Shown: positions 12,116 through 23,250, counted from the first letter of the stretch. The stretch: 64,000 bases of DNA from Limnephilus marmoratus (GCA_917880885.1 OU862920.1:4154001-4218000), one strand, 5' to 3'. Made by a program: numbers and translations. Notes: generated by a model from the letters alone, not told the origin.

Positions 12116-13633
12116 ATGGATAAAGAAAAACCACCTGATCCCCCAGATGATGGTTTGCTATCTGAATCCTCGGGTGTTACAAAAAAATTGATCGCGGTTA
12201 ATATTCCGGAGGCTTCGGACTTCGTAACGATTACGTCAAAAAAAAGAAAAATTGCTAAACCAGCAGATAATAGAAATGCAACAGATTTTGAACAGATACA
12301 TCGAAAAACACCCTCCACGCAAAACGACTCCCTTCAAAATAATTCTGTTTTACAGGATGTAATTCCGTCCACTTCTTCCTCGATTTCAAATCTAAGTCCA
12401 GCAAGCCCTTCCACCACACCCGCCCCACTGGTAAACAATACTCCTTCACAAATGTCACGTCTGTATAATAATCTTGATAGACCTCCTTACATTACACATG
12501 TGACTAAAATTTCAAAGGATGAAAAACAATCAAATTTATACGATGTGGACTTTGGACATTTTATGTTTAAAAATAAAATCCACCCTGTCTGGAATGGAGT
12601 AAAATCCGTTGGGCGTAACCGTCTTTCTGTTGAATTCAAGACAGCGGCTGAGGCCAATAGTTTTGTAAAATCTGATGTTGCCAAAAAAAACTCGTACAAC
12701 GTTTTCATACCTACATATCAGGTCACAAGGCTAGGTGTCACAAAAGGGATCCCACCGCACTGGTCGATAGAGGACATCCTGGAAAACATTACTGTTCCTC
12801 AAGGTTTCGGAAAAGTTTTAAAAGCGCGTCGTCTAAATTACAGGTTTAATACGGGAAACTCTGTAGAATGGAGACCCTCCCATTCCGTTGTCCAAACATT
12901 TGATAGCAAAGACCTTCCACAAAATGTTACTATGTTTAACGTCTCTCTACCAGTAGAGCTCTATGTGTTCCCAACTGTGCAGTGCTACAAGTGCTGCAGA
13001 TTTGGACACACGAAGAACCTCTGCAGATCGGAACCCCGTTGCTTCAAGTGCAGTTCGTCCCATAGTGGTGATTCCTGTGATAAAACAGAGGAAAATTATA
13101 AATGTTTAAACTGCTCCGGAACCCACATGTCCATCAGCAAAACTTGCCCTGAACTGTCAAGGCAGCGCAATATTAAACACACAATGGCCGAGAAGAGCAT
13201 CTCTTATGCGGAAGCATCAAGAATGTTTAACAAATCCATTCCATCTTATTCTGAAGTAACTTCCAAAAATTCTAAAAAATCCACCCCTTCTCAACCTTCT
13301 TCTTCTTCATTTAGAAAAACTGTTGAAAGGGTCGTGAAACCTAGAGTTCTAACAAAAAAAGATAATGCTAATCACGAATCCCTTCTGTGGTTCCCTAATG
13401 GACAACTTCCTTCCAGTTCAAATTTCAATTCTTACCCAAAGTCATCTACTAAAGAACAAAATTATAATATAGACCTTAACTCTACACTAATCACTTCATT
13501 TTTACATATTTTACAAACTTTAAATAAAAACAACATTCAAATACCGTCCCACGTTGCTAAACAAATTACTAATATTATCAACTCAACTAGAAATGGCTCC
13601 TCTGATGAGGATTCTTCAGTGGAATTGTCATAG
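12116..13633 (+). CDS. LINE ORF1: gag-like nucleic-acid-binding protein with zinc knuckles
   Basis: 505 aa. The N-terminal ~100 residues are polar and low-complexity (Ser/Pro/Thr-rich). A middle region (from about residue 125, YITHVTKISKDEKQSNLYDV) looks like the RNA-binding fold found before the knuckles in insect LINE ORF1 proteins. Three CCHC-type knuckles follow at about residues 290-345: CYKCCRFGHTKNLC, CFKCSSSHSGDSC and CLNCSGTHMSISKTC. The C-terminal part is Ser/Lys-rich. Such proteins coat the element RNA and assist target-primed reverse transcription. The frame overlaps ORF2 by at least 41 nt, depending on which ORF2 ATG is used. No frameshift or stop is visible. Confidence 0.93.
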   Translation: MDKEKPPDPPDDGLLSESSGVTKKLIAVNIPEASDFVTITSKKRKIAKPADNRNATDFEQIHRKTPSTQNDSLQNNSVLQDVIPSTSSSISNLSPASPSTTPAPLVNNTPSQMSRLYNNLDRPPYITHVTKISKDEKQSNLYDVDFGHFMFKNKIHPVWNGVKSVGRNRLSVEFKTAAEANSFVKSDVAKKNSYNVFIPTYQVTRLGVTKGIPPHWSIEDILENITVPQGFGKVLKARRLNYRFNTGNSVEWRPSHSVVQTFDSKDLPQNVTMFNVSLPVELYVFPTVQCYKCCRFGHTKNLCRSEPRCFKCSSSHSGDSCDKTEENYKCLNCSGTHMSISKTCPELSRQRNIKHTMAEKSISYAEASRMFNKSIPSYSEVTSKNSKKSTPSQPSSSSFRKTVERVVKPRVLTKKDNANHESLLWFPNGQLPSSSNFNSYPKSSTKEQNYNIDLNSTLITSFLHILQTLNKNNIQIPSHVAKQITNIINSTRNGSSDEDSSVELS

Positions 13634-16600
13634 TCTTAGAAATAAGACTGAAGAATTTTTAAACACATTACATTCAAACTCAATTGCAGTGGCTGCCATC
13701 TCGGAGACGTGGCTGGAACCGGATTCTGATTTCAGAGTCAGGGGATACCATTGTCTTCGAGACGACCGTCAAGATGGAAAGGGCGGCTCCGCTCTTTTCA
13801 TTAAAAAATCATTACCCTTCTCCCCTGTAGATGTAAAACCAATTGGTTGTCCTTTTCAAGTGACGGCCGCAAAGGTTTTTGACACTACAATAATTTCTTT
13901 GTATATATCACCATCTAATAAACCTTCTAAATCAATCCTGAAAGCTATGTTTTCCAAGGTCTCTACCCCTTCTCTTGTTCTGGGAGATTTCAATGCCCAT
14001 CACGGATTATGGGGAGCTCACAATTGTGACAGAATGGGCAGAGATATTGTTGATCTACTAGATGAACTAGACTTTTGTATTATCAATGATGGTTCTCCTA
14101 CTCGTCTTCAGGTGCCTGGTCAGCGACCCAGCATGGTTGATCTTACTATTTGCAATTCCAACATAGCTGCATCCCTGTTATGGAAGGTTTTGGATGACCC
14201 TCATGGGAGTGATCATTACCCCATCCTCATTGAATCCTCAAATATTTATCATTCCAACAAAAATGTCAAGTGCGGTAGTCGAAAACCAAGATTCTTAACT
14301 GCCAGAGCCAACTGGAATGACTATTCAAATCATACAAAGTTCTCTGTGCAAAATCTGCCCTCTCCAACTACAGAAAATGTTGCGGAATGTTACGATTTAT
14401 TTGTGTCTGCAGTCATTACGGCCGCAGAAAAAATTATCCCCATTAAAACGACACGTAACAAAGGGAAACCTCCCCCAGCTCCTTGGTGGGATATTGAATG
14501 CTCAGACGCAGTAGATATGAGGAAAAAATATGCGAAAATTTATTCAACAAATATGAATATGGAGAACTTCCTTCAGTATAAACAAATTGAAGCTAAGACC
14601 AAACGTCTTCTAAAAAACAAAAAACGTCAAGGCTGGAAAAATTTTTGCTCATCATTATCTCCCGAAGTTCCTCTTTCAGTTGTTTGGAATTCAATTCGCA
14701 GGTTTAAGGGTTCTCACGTCCCAACGGTGACTCGACCACTCTCTTCAGAGTGGGTGAAGGATTTTGCCGATAAACTAGCTCCTCAAACTGCAAGTAATTT
14801 TAATGAAACAGAATTCACATACTCATTTAAAGCACGGGGTTGGATGGACACCCACTTCAATTTAACGGAACTTAGGGAGGTCTTAAACGATCTCACAGAC
14901 TCATCCGCTGGTGTAAATGGAATTCCTTATAGCTTTATTAAAAACTGCGATATTACCACACTAAACTATTTTCTTTCAATTATAAATCTGATCTTTGACT
15001 CCGGCAAAATTCCATCATCCTGGAAAACTCGAATAATTGTTCCCATTCTGAAACCCCAGAAAGACCCTAACTCTGGACTTTCTTACAGACCTATAGCTCT
15101 GTCATCTTCCTTAGTTAAAATAGCTGAACATATGATTAAAAGACGTCTAGACTGGTATGTAGAAAATGAGAAAATTCTTCCCAGCTCTCAGTTTGGCTTT
15201 CGAAAAAGAAAAAGTACGATCGAAAGTGTGTCCATCCTGACTTCTGATATCCAGTTGGCCCTGGCCGATAATGAATTCCTTGTCGGTGTTTGCCTTGATG
15301 TGTGCGGAGCTTTTGACAATGTTTTATTAGATGTTTTATTTAATAAATTGTTAAAAATTGGCATCCCTCGTAAGCTTTCCAGTTTTATAATTAACCTCCT
15401 TCTTACCAGGAAAATTCAAATCCAGGTGCTGGATTCCCCTCCACTGGAAAGAATAGTAAACAAGGGTTTGCCTCAGGGCTCCGTCCTTAGTCCTATCCTT
15501 TTTAATATTTATACCTTTGACCTGCATCGGAGTATGCATCCATCTTGTAAAATACTTCAGTATGCGGATGATCTTTTTATATATATTTCAGGACGAATTA
15601 TTTCTATTCTGGAGGATGTGATTAACATTTGCATGAAAAACCTTGACACCTGGTTAAAAAATCACGGCTTAGAAATTTCTCCGTCCAAAAGCAATGTTAT
15701 CGTCTTTTCCAGAAAACGTGTTACTCCGCGTATAACAGTCCAAATAAATAATTCAATTCTCCCTATGCAGGTACAAATAAGATTCCTTGGGGTAATTTTA
15801 GACCCTAAGTTAACATGGAACCCGTATGTTAATTTAATCATTAACAAATGTCAAGCTGGCCTCAACATTTTACGTGCCGTTTCACGGGTCTGGTGGGGAA
15901 GTCATCCATTCACCCAAAAACTTTTTTATAACGCATATGTTAGGAGTCATTTGGATTACGCGACATTCCTCATTGAACCCACTTCTAAAAAGAACCTCGC
16001 AAGGTTGGACCGTATTCAATTTCAAAGTTTAAGATTGATTATCGGAGCAATGCGTTCTTCCCCAATTAACGCTTTACAAGTGGAGGCTGTGGAGGCTCCT
16101 CTTCATTTCAGAAGACAGTTCTTGGCTGACAAGTTTTTATTTAAATGCTTAAGACTCTCTAATCACCCACTGAAAGACAAAATTACTGCACTCACTGCTC
16201 AAGTGAAATCACTTCCATATTGGAGGAACAAATCAATCCCTCTTCTTGTTAAAAGCCTCCATACGTACTGTGCGTATAAACCCCTCTTAAATCCATCAGA
16301 CAGACTTCCTTTATATGCCAACTCCTTTCGTATTCATTTGTGTAAACCAAATATTCTTTTTTCTCTCGGCATAATTAACAATCACGATGCTCCAAGAAAA
16401 CTTATCCAAATTTTAAATTCGAAATATTCCAACTGGAAAATTATTTACACAGATGGTTCCAAGTCTCCCTTATCAAACCATGTGGGAGCGGCATTCCACT
16501 GCCCATCAGATCAAGTCGATAGAAAAATTAAACTTCCAAAAGAGGCTTCCGTTTTCACTGCTGAATGTATAGCCATTTTTGAATCCCTTAAATACATTGA

Positions 16601-17306
16601 CGATGTTCACATTGGAAACTTCTTAATTCTCTCCGATTCCCTGAGTGCACTTCAAAAATTAAACTCTTCCCCTTTCCATTACCCAGAAGACGATTTCTGT
16701 GTTGGAATTCGCACTTTAATTCATAAATTAACCGACTCTGGCAAAGAAATCGTCTTGGCTTGGATACCTAGTCACTGCGGTATCCCTGGAAATGAAAAGG
16801 CCGATTCATTGGCGAAAGATGCCATTATTTCGGGGGATATTTTATATAAATTTTTAAACACCGATGACATTTTCATAAAATTGAAGGAAAACATGATTTC
16901 CACATGGCAGAATCATTGGGAAGAATCTAGTCAATCAAAAGGATATAGCTTTTTCACAATTCAGCCAACGATTCCTTCAAAACCGTGGTTTTCCAGACTT
17001 TCTTTTAACAAATTCTCGACATCCTCCATTTGCCGCATGCGGATAGGGCATTGCTGCCACAATGTTCACCTGACAAAAATTCATATTAAGAATTCTGCGA
17101 TGTGTGAATGTCGTCTTGGTGAAGAGGATCTCAATCATATTTTTTTCAGTTGTCCTATAAATAATTCATACAAAAATTTCATCCCTCACCTAATCAGTTC
17201 GGGTATATTGCCTCCCTACAACATTGCATGCCTGTTATCTTCTGTGAACAAACGCGTGTATAAAGTCTTGGCTAATTTCCTGAATATTAACAGCATCAAT
17301 TTGTAA
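13554..17306 (+). CDS. LINE ORF2: endonuclease - reverse transcriptase - RNase H polyprotein
   Basis: 1,250 aa from the first ATG; the ATG at 13593 (MAPLMRILQWNCHSLRNKTE) is the more likely start because the endonuclease domain begins there. Endonuclease motifs: QWNCHSLRNK, SETWLEP, GDFNAHHGLWG (about residue 143) and GSDHYPI. Reverse transcriptase: YRPIALSS, FGFRKRKST, catalytic CLDVCGAFDNV, GLPQGSVLSPILFNIY, catalytic YADD (about residue 669) and FLGVILD. RNase H: YTDGSKS (about residue 966), the E of FTAECIAIFESLKYI, SDSLSALQKL and IPSHCGIPGNEKADSLAKDA. A C-terminal Cys/His segment (CECRLGEEDLNHIFFSCP) ends the protein. All catalytic acids are present, so the enzyme could be active. It nicks target DNA and copies the element RNA in place. 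Confidence 0.95.
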   Translation: MLNKLLILSTQLEMAPLMRILQWNCHSLRNKTEEFLNTLHSNSIAVAAISETWLEPDSDFRVRGYHCLRDDRQDGKGGSALFIKKSLPFSPVDVKPIGCPFQVTAAKVFDTTIISLYISPSNKPSKSILKAMFSKVSTPSLVLGDFNAHHGLWGAHNCDRMGRDIVDLLDELDFCIINDGSPTRLQVPGQRPSMVDLTICNSNIAASLLWKVLDDPHGSDHYPILIESSNIYHSNKNVKCGSRKPRFLTARANWNDYSNHTKFSVQNLPSPTTENVAECYDLFVSAVITAAEKIIPIKTTRNKGKPPPAPWWDIECSDAVDMRKKYAKIYSTNMNMENFLQYKQIEAKTKRLLKNKKRQGWKNFCSSLSPEVPLSVVWNSIRRFKGSHVPTVTRPLSSEWVKDFADKLAPQTASNFNETEFTYSFKARGWMDTHFNLTELREVLNDLTDSSAGVNGIPYSFIKNCDITTLNYFLSIINLIFDSGKIPSSWKTRIIVPILKPQKDPNSGLSYRPIALSSSLVKIAEHMIKRRLDWYVENEKILPSSQFGFRKRKSTIESVSILTSDIQLALADNEFLVGVCLDVCGAFDNVLLDVLFNKLLKIGIPRKLSSFIINLLLTRKIQIQVLDSPPLERIVNKGLPQGSVLSPILFNIYTFDLHRSMHPSCKILQYADDLFIYISGRIISILEDVINICMKNLDTWLKNHGLEISPSKSNVIVFSRKRVTPRITVQINNSILPMQVQIRFLGVILDPKLTWNPYVNLIINKCQAGLNILRAVSRVWWGSHPFTQKLFYNAYVRSHLDYATFLIEPTSKKNLARLDRIQFQSLRLIIGAMRSSPINALQVEAVEAPLHFRRQFLADKFLFKCLRLSNHPLKDKITALTAQVKSLPYWRNKSIPLLVKSLHTYCAYKPLLNPSDRLPLYANSFRIHLCKPNILFSLGIINNHDAPRKLIQILNSKYSNWKIIYTDGSKSPLSNHVGAAFHCPSDQVDRKIKLPKEASVFTAECIAIFESLKYIDDVHIGNFLILSDSLSALQKLNSSPFHYPEDDFCVGIRTLIHKLTDSGKEIVLAWIPSHCGIPGNEKADSLAKDAIISGDILYKFLNTDDIFIKLKENMISTWQNHWEESSQSKGYSFFTIQPTIPSKPWFSRLSFNKFSTSSICRMRIGHCCHNVHLTKIHIKNSAMCECRLGEEDLNHIFFSCPINNSYKNFIPHLISSGILPPYNIACLLSSVNKRVYKVLANFLNINSINL

Positions 17307-18299
17307 TTGTAAGTTAAGTTTCATGTATTTATTTATTTATTTTATTTTTTACGCACAATAAATTGTGTCAGCAATATTTTAATTTCCTTGTTATGTTTAA
17401 TTAAAATCATCTCTTATTGTAATAATTTTGCGTATTATTATTATTATTATTTGTATAGTATTATTATATAATGTAGATAGGTTCTTGTTATTAAAACTAA
17501 ATTAGTTAATATTAACCAAAAATTACACTCACAAATTTACACTCACAAAATCATTCACTTGACACTGGCCAGAACACTCTTTTGGGGTGAAGAGCCATTA
17601 AAAAAAAAAAAAAAAAAAAAAAAACAAAACAAGGTTAGATGATCGAGGGGGTTAGCGATTGGTGATTGGCTAACAATTCGTGACGTAGCTCGAAGTCCAT
17701 GTACCACCGGTATTTGATTTAACTGCAATACAAGTGGGAGTGTTTTACTTCAAACTACGTCACGCGTTCGAAATTTCAAAAGCGGCCCAATGTGCTTTTT
17801 ACGAAAAATGCTAGTATGAGCTAACCTTGTTAAACGCATTTTCTACGAACCGCTGGTGCTGATGTAAACCCAAATACTTGTCAATTATCCGTTAACTTAA
17901 GATTGATTTACCCTCACTCATAGCGTAGCTACGCAACTCGGTTTGAAGCCGGAGCGATATTTTAACAGTTTTTACAAACTTCAGAGTGTGCGCAGAAAAG
18001 TCCTACAGTGAATTGCGCTGCAAACAGCTGCCTTACTTTAGTTAGAGGTTAAATTTCGTTGTGCCAAAAATATGGTCAAGTGGGTTTTTTATTTTATTTT
18101 TCTATAAAAAGTATATTTACATTGGATTTTTCGATGCCTGTCTCACTATGACATGTGTCACCTATGATATGTGTCACCAGTGTCGAGACAGGCGTAGAGG
18201 TATATAAATGAATGTCGTAGTTACAAGAATATTTAAGGTAAAATACATATTAATTTGAATAGAATAAAAACTGAAAGGTGATTGGAAGGAGGCGTCTAC

Positions 18300-18435
18300 T
18301 AATATCTACAGGAATTTAAAAAACTGAAAAAATCTAACTAATATTTATGAGAACCAAAGTGTTGACGAATATCTACAGCTCAAACTGTTGACTAATATCT
18401 ATGGGAACCAAAGTGTTGACGAATATCTACAGCAC
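18300..18435. repeat. Short tandem repeat
   Basis: Two to three imperfect copies of a ~70-bp unit containing gaaccaaagtgttgacgaat and atctacag. A nearby inverted pair, tgcctgtctca / gagacaggcg (18136-18192), brackets tandem acatgtgtcacc motifs. Confidence 0.7.
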
Positions 18436-18519
18436 CGGCAGAGGAGTCGATTGGAAGAGTGGGTAAATCTTTTAAAGAGAGTTATCTTATAAATGTTGGA
18501 AGAGATGAAGTAAAATAAT

Positions 18520-19095
18520 GAAACTCAGTGCTTTTTTTGTAGGTTTATAATTACATTTTATTAAGTTTATATGTTTGTTTTTTTTTATTAAATTGTAAAA
18601 CTGCATATCTCGATACAGGAATGCCCTAGTGAGATGTGCAGCTTATGTTTTTTTTATATATATATCTTATTTCTCAATAAATAAATAAATAATTAAAGGA
18701 AGTAAATTCTGTCATATCAATTCATGGAGTTAAATTTGACAGGATTCTATTATTTTCATTTATTTTATATGGGTTAGGTCGTATTTGAATAGTTACTTCT
18801 GTCTAAGTGCGATTTATTATACAGATGTTTGTAATAGTGTGCAATACTTACAATCCATTTCTTTATATCTTGTTTGAATTTTGTCAAGGATTCAGTTTGT
18901 CTGATCGTAGCTGGTAGTGTATTGTATAGTTTGCAAGCTATGTATTTGAAGTGTCTTTTTCCAAAGGTGGTTTTGGAAAAAGGAGTTTGGAGAAGTTCTT
19001 TGTTTTGGCTCTGAAATTGTGTATTGTTTGTGTAGCTTTGTATAGTGTTTTGTTGGTTATCTCCAGCTCGTCGAAATGATACCCAGATTTCATGT
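18520..19095 (-). pseudogene. 3' end of a CR1/L2-like non-LTR element
   Basis: Minus strand 19040-18840 encodes TPFSKTTFGKRHFKYIACKL, then YNTLPATIRQTESLTKFKQD and IKKWI, the typical post-RT tail (...apkLyNsLP..ir....l..FK..lk). A ~300-nt AT-rich 3' UTR follows towards 18520. The RT domain itself is absent, as in a 5'-truncated insertion. Confidence 0.75.
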
Positions 19096-19183
19096 TAGGA
19101 CAAGTCTATCAATTTGGATGTCTATGTGCTTTCTCGTAACATCGGTAGAAATATAAAGCTGACATTTTCAAGCTTACGTAAGT

Positions 19184-20056
19184 GTACGAACAAAAACAAA
19201 GCAGGTTTCGGTTTTCTGATTGGTCGGCGTATGGGCGGCCGACTGGCGCAGGCGTGCCGACAAGAATGTTTGTATGTCAACATATCAGACCGAACACAGT
19301 GAAAGCAGGTTCAGATTTGTGTCCGCGCGAGGCGGCGCCGATAAGCTTTACCGGAATGAATTCTTAATTCCTGCTCGCCGGTGACGCCGGTCAGCGAAAC
19401 TCAATGTTGCCATGTGCTTGGTTTTGGTGATGATTTGGTGTCCTCTATGGTTATTTCAAAAAACCTTGTCGAATACGTCATTAATTAACAAAAGTATGTA
19501 CTTTTGAGTGGGACCAGATTTTTAGCATGGGTCACACGGGGAAATCCTGAAATCAGAATTCACACTTCAGTTTAGAATTCTTTTATCCTTGAAAATTTTT
19601 CATTTTTGGGACATGGCAATACTGGTGAAGCTTGTTTTGAAGGAATCTGATATCAAAATGAGCGATCTACTAATTGCCGCTGTTTTCAGCAAATCGCTAA
19701 TCTGGGTTAAAAGAAATACAAGTGCTGGAAAGAAATCAACAGGATAACAATTTGAAATAACCTCAAATGTCACAAGAGAATTCCTTTCAGGCATGAACAT
19801 AACATTTTATTATCATGTTCTCTTGAGATTTTTTTCATATTTAAAGATACCCATTGTTTTATTCCTTAATTTCACGTAAGGATTCTCCAAGAGTTAAAAA
19901 TCATCGTCTAAAGAAATCGACATTTCGTAAAAACTGACAGCTGCTGTCAGGCTACCGCGCAGGTAGCGCAGGTTTTATCCGGATTCTGTTGTGGTGGAAC
20001 CGGGCACTGAGCGCCGTTAATCTGAAAACCGAAACCCGCTTTGTTGTTGTTCGTAC
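19184..20056. mobile_element. TIR element of ~870 bp
   Basis: gtacgaacaaaaacaaagca at 19184 continues for ~38 bp and is matched in inverse ending at 20056. The left third is GC-rich. Frames inside it (19114-19367, 19989-20216) contain the TIR sequence itself and are not genes. Confidence 0.8.
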
Positions 20057-20059
20057 CCT

Positions 20060-20750
20060 AAGAATGGTAGTAGGTTCTTATATCCAGAGACGGACTTGGC
20101 AAATTTGTATTTCCTGTTCTAATAACTCTCCTTTAACCATAACTTTCGCCTCAAATATTTCGGAAGCCATATTCACGTCATTCTCCCACTGGATACAGAC
20201 GTTAGGTAAGTATTAATCAACCAAGATGTAATAAAAAAGCAGATCTATAAATTTGGTAATCGTACTGAACGTACCAAAAAGGTTGCTAGGGATATTGATT
20301 AGTAGAAGATTAACAATCATTATAAAATCAGTTTTGCAAAAAAAAGTTTTTTTTATAATACTGAAAATTTGCTCACGTAAATTTGAAATGCCGTGAAGAA
20401 CAAAATGTTAATTGTTCATGGGAGCGAAATGAATATATATATATATATTTTTTTTAAATCGTTTCTCCCTTTTTTGAAGACCTACAATTATGATTTTTTT
20501 TATTATAAAATAGAAGTAATTGAATAGATCTTTTAGGATACTTAACGTTTTTAGTAAATTTCTTAAATAACACTATTTTATTTATTTTTAATTTTTCACA
20601 AAAAAATAATCTTCGAATACACGTCGTAAAAGACGCAATTATTTTCTAAAAAAAAACAGAGAAAAATAACATATTTAACTTATTTTTGGATTAATTGTCC
20701 TTTACGGCATTTCAAATTTCCGTGATCAATATCAATTTTATTTTTTTTAC
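20060..20750. other. AT-rich intergenic, no gene seen
   Basis: Homopolymer-rich with an (AT)n run near 20430. Confidence 0.4.
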
Positions 20751-20756
20751 ATTAGC

Positions 20757-21220
20757 TCCACACAGGAGGCCCTGGGGAAAATAATTCCCCTCAGGGCCTA
20801 TGTCATCTTTGAGGATGCTGTGTGGAGGGTCTTTTTTATGAAAAGGAGGGAGAGGAAGTTCTGGGAAGGAAAAGGGTAGGAGGGGGTGGGTAGGAATCTG
20901 GGGTCGGTGTATCCAAGAGGTCGGACGTATGAATCTATTCGTACCACTGCGGTGCAAGGCAATGTTCCTAGAGAGTCCTGGTCGAGAGGTCAAAAGATCT
21001 CCCTCAACCAGTCTCCCCCGATCCGGCTTTCCACGCAGTTGGTGGGCAGACGTATCCGCCTCCAAGATCCGGACAAACCTCACCCCATGAACCCGGGCAC
21101 CCTTGCTAAGTCACCAAACGTAGCGATCGACTTGGGGTGACCTATGGCAGAGGTGTTGGTTATCCAATAAATGGTTCCCGGGGCGACGGTACCCATACCC
21201 GCCTCCCAAATTGACCAAAT
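20757..21220 (+). repeat. CTCCACACAG-hairpin repeat family, copy 3 (most complete)
   Basis: Complete from ctccacacaggaggccctgg to acccatacccgcctcccaaa. The first ~70 nt can fold: CTCCACACAG pairs with CTGTGTGGAG, and inside it GGCCCTG pairs with CAGGGCC. It is followed directly by a separate 20-bp hairpin (21207-21266). Confidence 0.88.
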
Positions 21221-21384
21221 AATTTACGAATATCATCTGTAATTCGTTATTCGTAAATTATTTGGTAAAAATATTTTTTTCCCGAATTCTTTACTAAAAT
21301 CCAGCAAGGACCGCTTGAACTGTTTTTGACAGAGTGAGTGGGTGGATCATAATAATAGGTACCTACCGCTGCTAACCTTACGGG

Positions 21385-21580
21385 GTGAAGCGTGGCGCAA
21401 TTAAACTCTTCCCCTTTCCATTACCCACAAGACGATTTCTGTGTTGGAATCCGCACTTTAATTCAGTCACTAGTCACTTAGTCACTGCGGTATCCCTGGA
21501 AAGAAAAGGGCGATTCATTGGCGAAAGATGCTGTTATTTGCGGGGTATTTTATATAAATTTTTAAACCCCGATGACTAGC
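21385..21580 (+). pseudogene. Decayed fragment of the same LINE (RNase H region)
   Basis: Closely matches 16658-16872 of the intact ORF2 (aattaaactcttcccctttc onward) but lacks an internal block of about 40 nt around the conserved histidine segment (PSHCG region) and carries several substitutions. No poly-A or TSD seen. It shows that the family has older copies in the locus. Confidence 0.85.
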
Positions 21581-21599
21581 TGTTCCGGAAAAGCTGTTC

Positions 21600-21975
21600 T
21601 TTTCTAGGACACCCTTTGTCACCTAGCGGTTTGAAATATACTTTACGAATTATTCTCATACCTATCAAATGTACATTAAAAAATTCGAGTGCAGTTAGTG
21701 AAACTTTACCAAAACAATCTCAACCAATGAAAAACCAAGAAGCCTTGAAAATTGAGGTCATAATCAAAAGCTGCTAATGAGCGCAGACCTAGCGTCATTT
21801 CCGTTTTATATCTCAACCAATAGGAGCCTTGATAGGAGTGTAATGCTTCGCAGATGCTGCGCACGTCATTTTCGTTTCATCCGTATTCGGAATCGCTAAC
21901 GGGGATAAGGAAGTTTCACTTCAAAAATTTCATAAAAATCGGTCTAACCTCTTTCGGAGGAGTGCGACCACAATC
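21600..21975 (-). repeat. Dispersed repeat related to 25545-25975
   Basis: ttctcatacctatcaaatgt and the tcacctagcggtttgaaata block occur in inverse at about 25620-25680. ctctttcggaggagtgcg is the inverse of cgcactcctccgaaac. Non-coding. Confidence 0.7.
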
Positions 21976-22139
21976 ACAGTGACACAATATTTATATATAT
22001 GTAAGTAAATATATGTAAATATAAATTAGAAAATAACGCTACGTAAGTAAAGAATCTATAATAAATCATTATATAATAAATTTTACTTTGAATAATAGGA
22101 AAAATACTGATTTAAAAATGACATATTTCTGGGTTTCTC

Positions 22140-22285
22140 TGGTAATACCCTCTTAAACCCTTTTCCTTCCCAGAACTCTCCTCTCCTTCCTTTCCTTAAA
22201 ATTTCCTCCACACAGCATCCTCAAAGATGACATAGGCCCTGATGGAAATTATTTTCCTCAGGGCTTCCTGTGTGGAGCTCATGTA
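22140..22285 (-). repeat. CTCCACACAG-hairpin repeat family, copy 4 (5' part only)
   Basis: Read on the minus strand it gives the family start, hairpin (ctccacacag ... ctgtgtggag) and G-rich stretch, then breaks off. It is the only copy on the minus strand. Confidence 0.85.
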
Positions 22286-22719
22286 AAAAAAAAGTTTTTT
22301 CAGGTCGATGAGATTTGGGAGAAAAAATTCCCCTAGAACTCCAATAATATTTTTGTCTATATTTTACAGTAGCTATCGGTGCGTAATTAAAGTTACCTGG
22401 ATGATAGGTGTATTACTTTTATTTATCTTAATAATATATTATATGTTTTTATTAATACATTAATATTACTTATTAACTGAGTTAAATTAGATAAAGAGAC
22501 ACTGAACCCGTGCTTAAGTTAAGAAAGGAGAGCTGAGGCCACCCCCGTGAACCTTCCGTCTTGGGAAAACCAAAGATATTGAAATATAAGAGGTGCGCTA
22601 TCGGCAGTTTTTACTGGGTGGGACTGTGTTTCCTGGCGTCGCCGATATTGTTAACCAGTACTACTGTACACCTTCAAAAATCAACTAAATGAACGAATTC
22701 TTTCCGTATTCAAACCATT

Positions 22720-23250
22720 CACTTCAGACGGTAGTCCGCCGACGTTCGGGCTACCATCGTAGCATATCGCTTGTATTTCAATATATTTGGGATGGTATTT
22801 AAGTCCCTTAACAGAATGGCTCCGGCTTACTTATCGGAAATGTGTATTCCAGAAAATTCCAATTCTCGACAATCAACCCTCAGATCAGCAGTAACATCAG
22901 ATATCGGAAGGTTGAAGGAACCAAAGCGCACTCCAGATACTGAATTCGGAAAGCGTGTTTTCAGAGTGACCTACAGCCGGGAATGGACTGCCACACGAGT
23001 TATGATCAGAGATCCAGCGGAATTTAGAGCTAAACTTAAAACTCTTCTTTTCAGACAGTCGTATCCATAAGTTGAAAAAACCTCTCACCTTCGCCTTCAC
23101 GGCCTGCGACATTGTAAATAAGTAATTGTGTAAAAATATAAGCACATTCTTATTTTAAGCTTTTGTAAAGGTCATTTCATGAAAATCTCCTGTCCTAAAA
23201 AGTCCTAAATTCTCCAGTCTTTCAAAATAAATATTAACTCAACTTTAGCA
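22720..23250 (+). pseudogene. 3' end of a non-LTR element (family C), plus copy
   Basis: 22771-23070 encodes FGMVFKSLNRMAPAYLSEMC, then RQSTLRSAVTSDIGRLKEPK, a diverged W-x-x-R segment and FRAKLKTLLF, the C-terminal tail of a CR1-like reverse transcriptase protein. Its 3' UTR (tttgtaaaggtcatttcatg) recurs in inverse at about 42670. Minus copies are at 45055-45335 and 42590-42740. Confidence 0.78.

Larger units (their letters stand above)
11887..17627 (+). mobile_element. Full-length non-LTR retrotransposon, I-clade-like, with both ORFs intact
   Basis: A LINE with 5' UTR, ORF1 (12116-13633), overlapping ORF2 (13554-17306), 3' UTR and an A-rich tail (about 17599-17627). It is flanked by a 13-bp target duplication aacaaggttagat at 11874-11886 and 17628-17640. 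ORF2 carries endonuclease, reverse transcriptase and RNase H, the combination expected of I-type elements (Jockey elements usually lack RNase H). Uninterrupted frames, intact catalytic motifs and a clean TSD suggest a recent insertion. It landed inside the left arm of an older inverted-repeat element. Confidence 0.92.
11857..17848. mobile_element. Old inverted-repeat element interrupted by the LINE
   Basis: A 28-bp sequence starting tcgtagaaaatgcgtttaac at 11857-11884 is repeated in perfect inverse at 17821-17848. Removing the LINE leaves an element of roughly 240 bp. The LINE integrated at the inner edge of its left arm, and the hAT-like element lies 9 bp outside it. The superfamily is unassigned. 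Confidence 0.75.

Noticed and set aside
20712..21140. Overlapping frames on both strands around 20.7-21.1 kb
   Set aside because: They lie in the CTCCACACAG repeat; other copies of the family do not keep these frames open.
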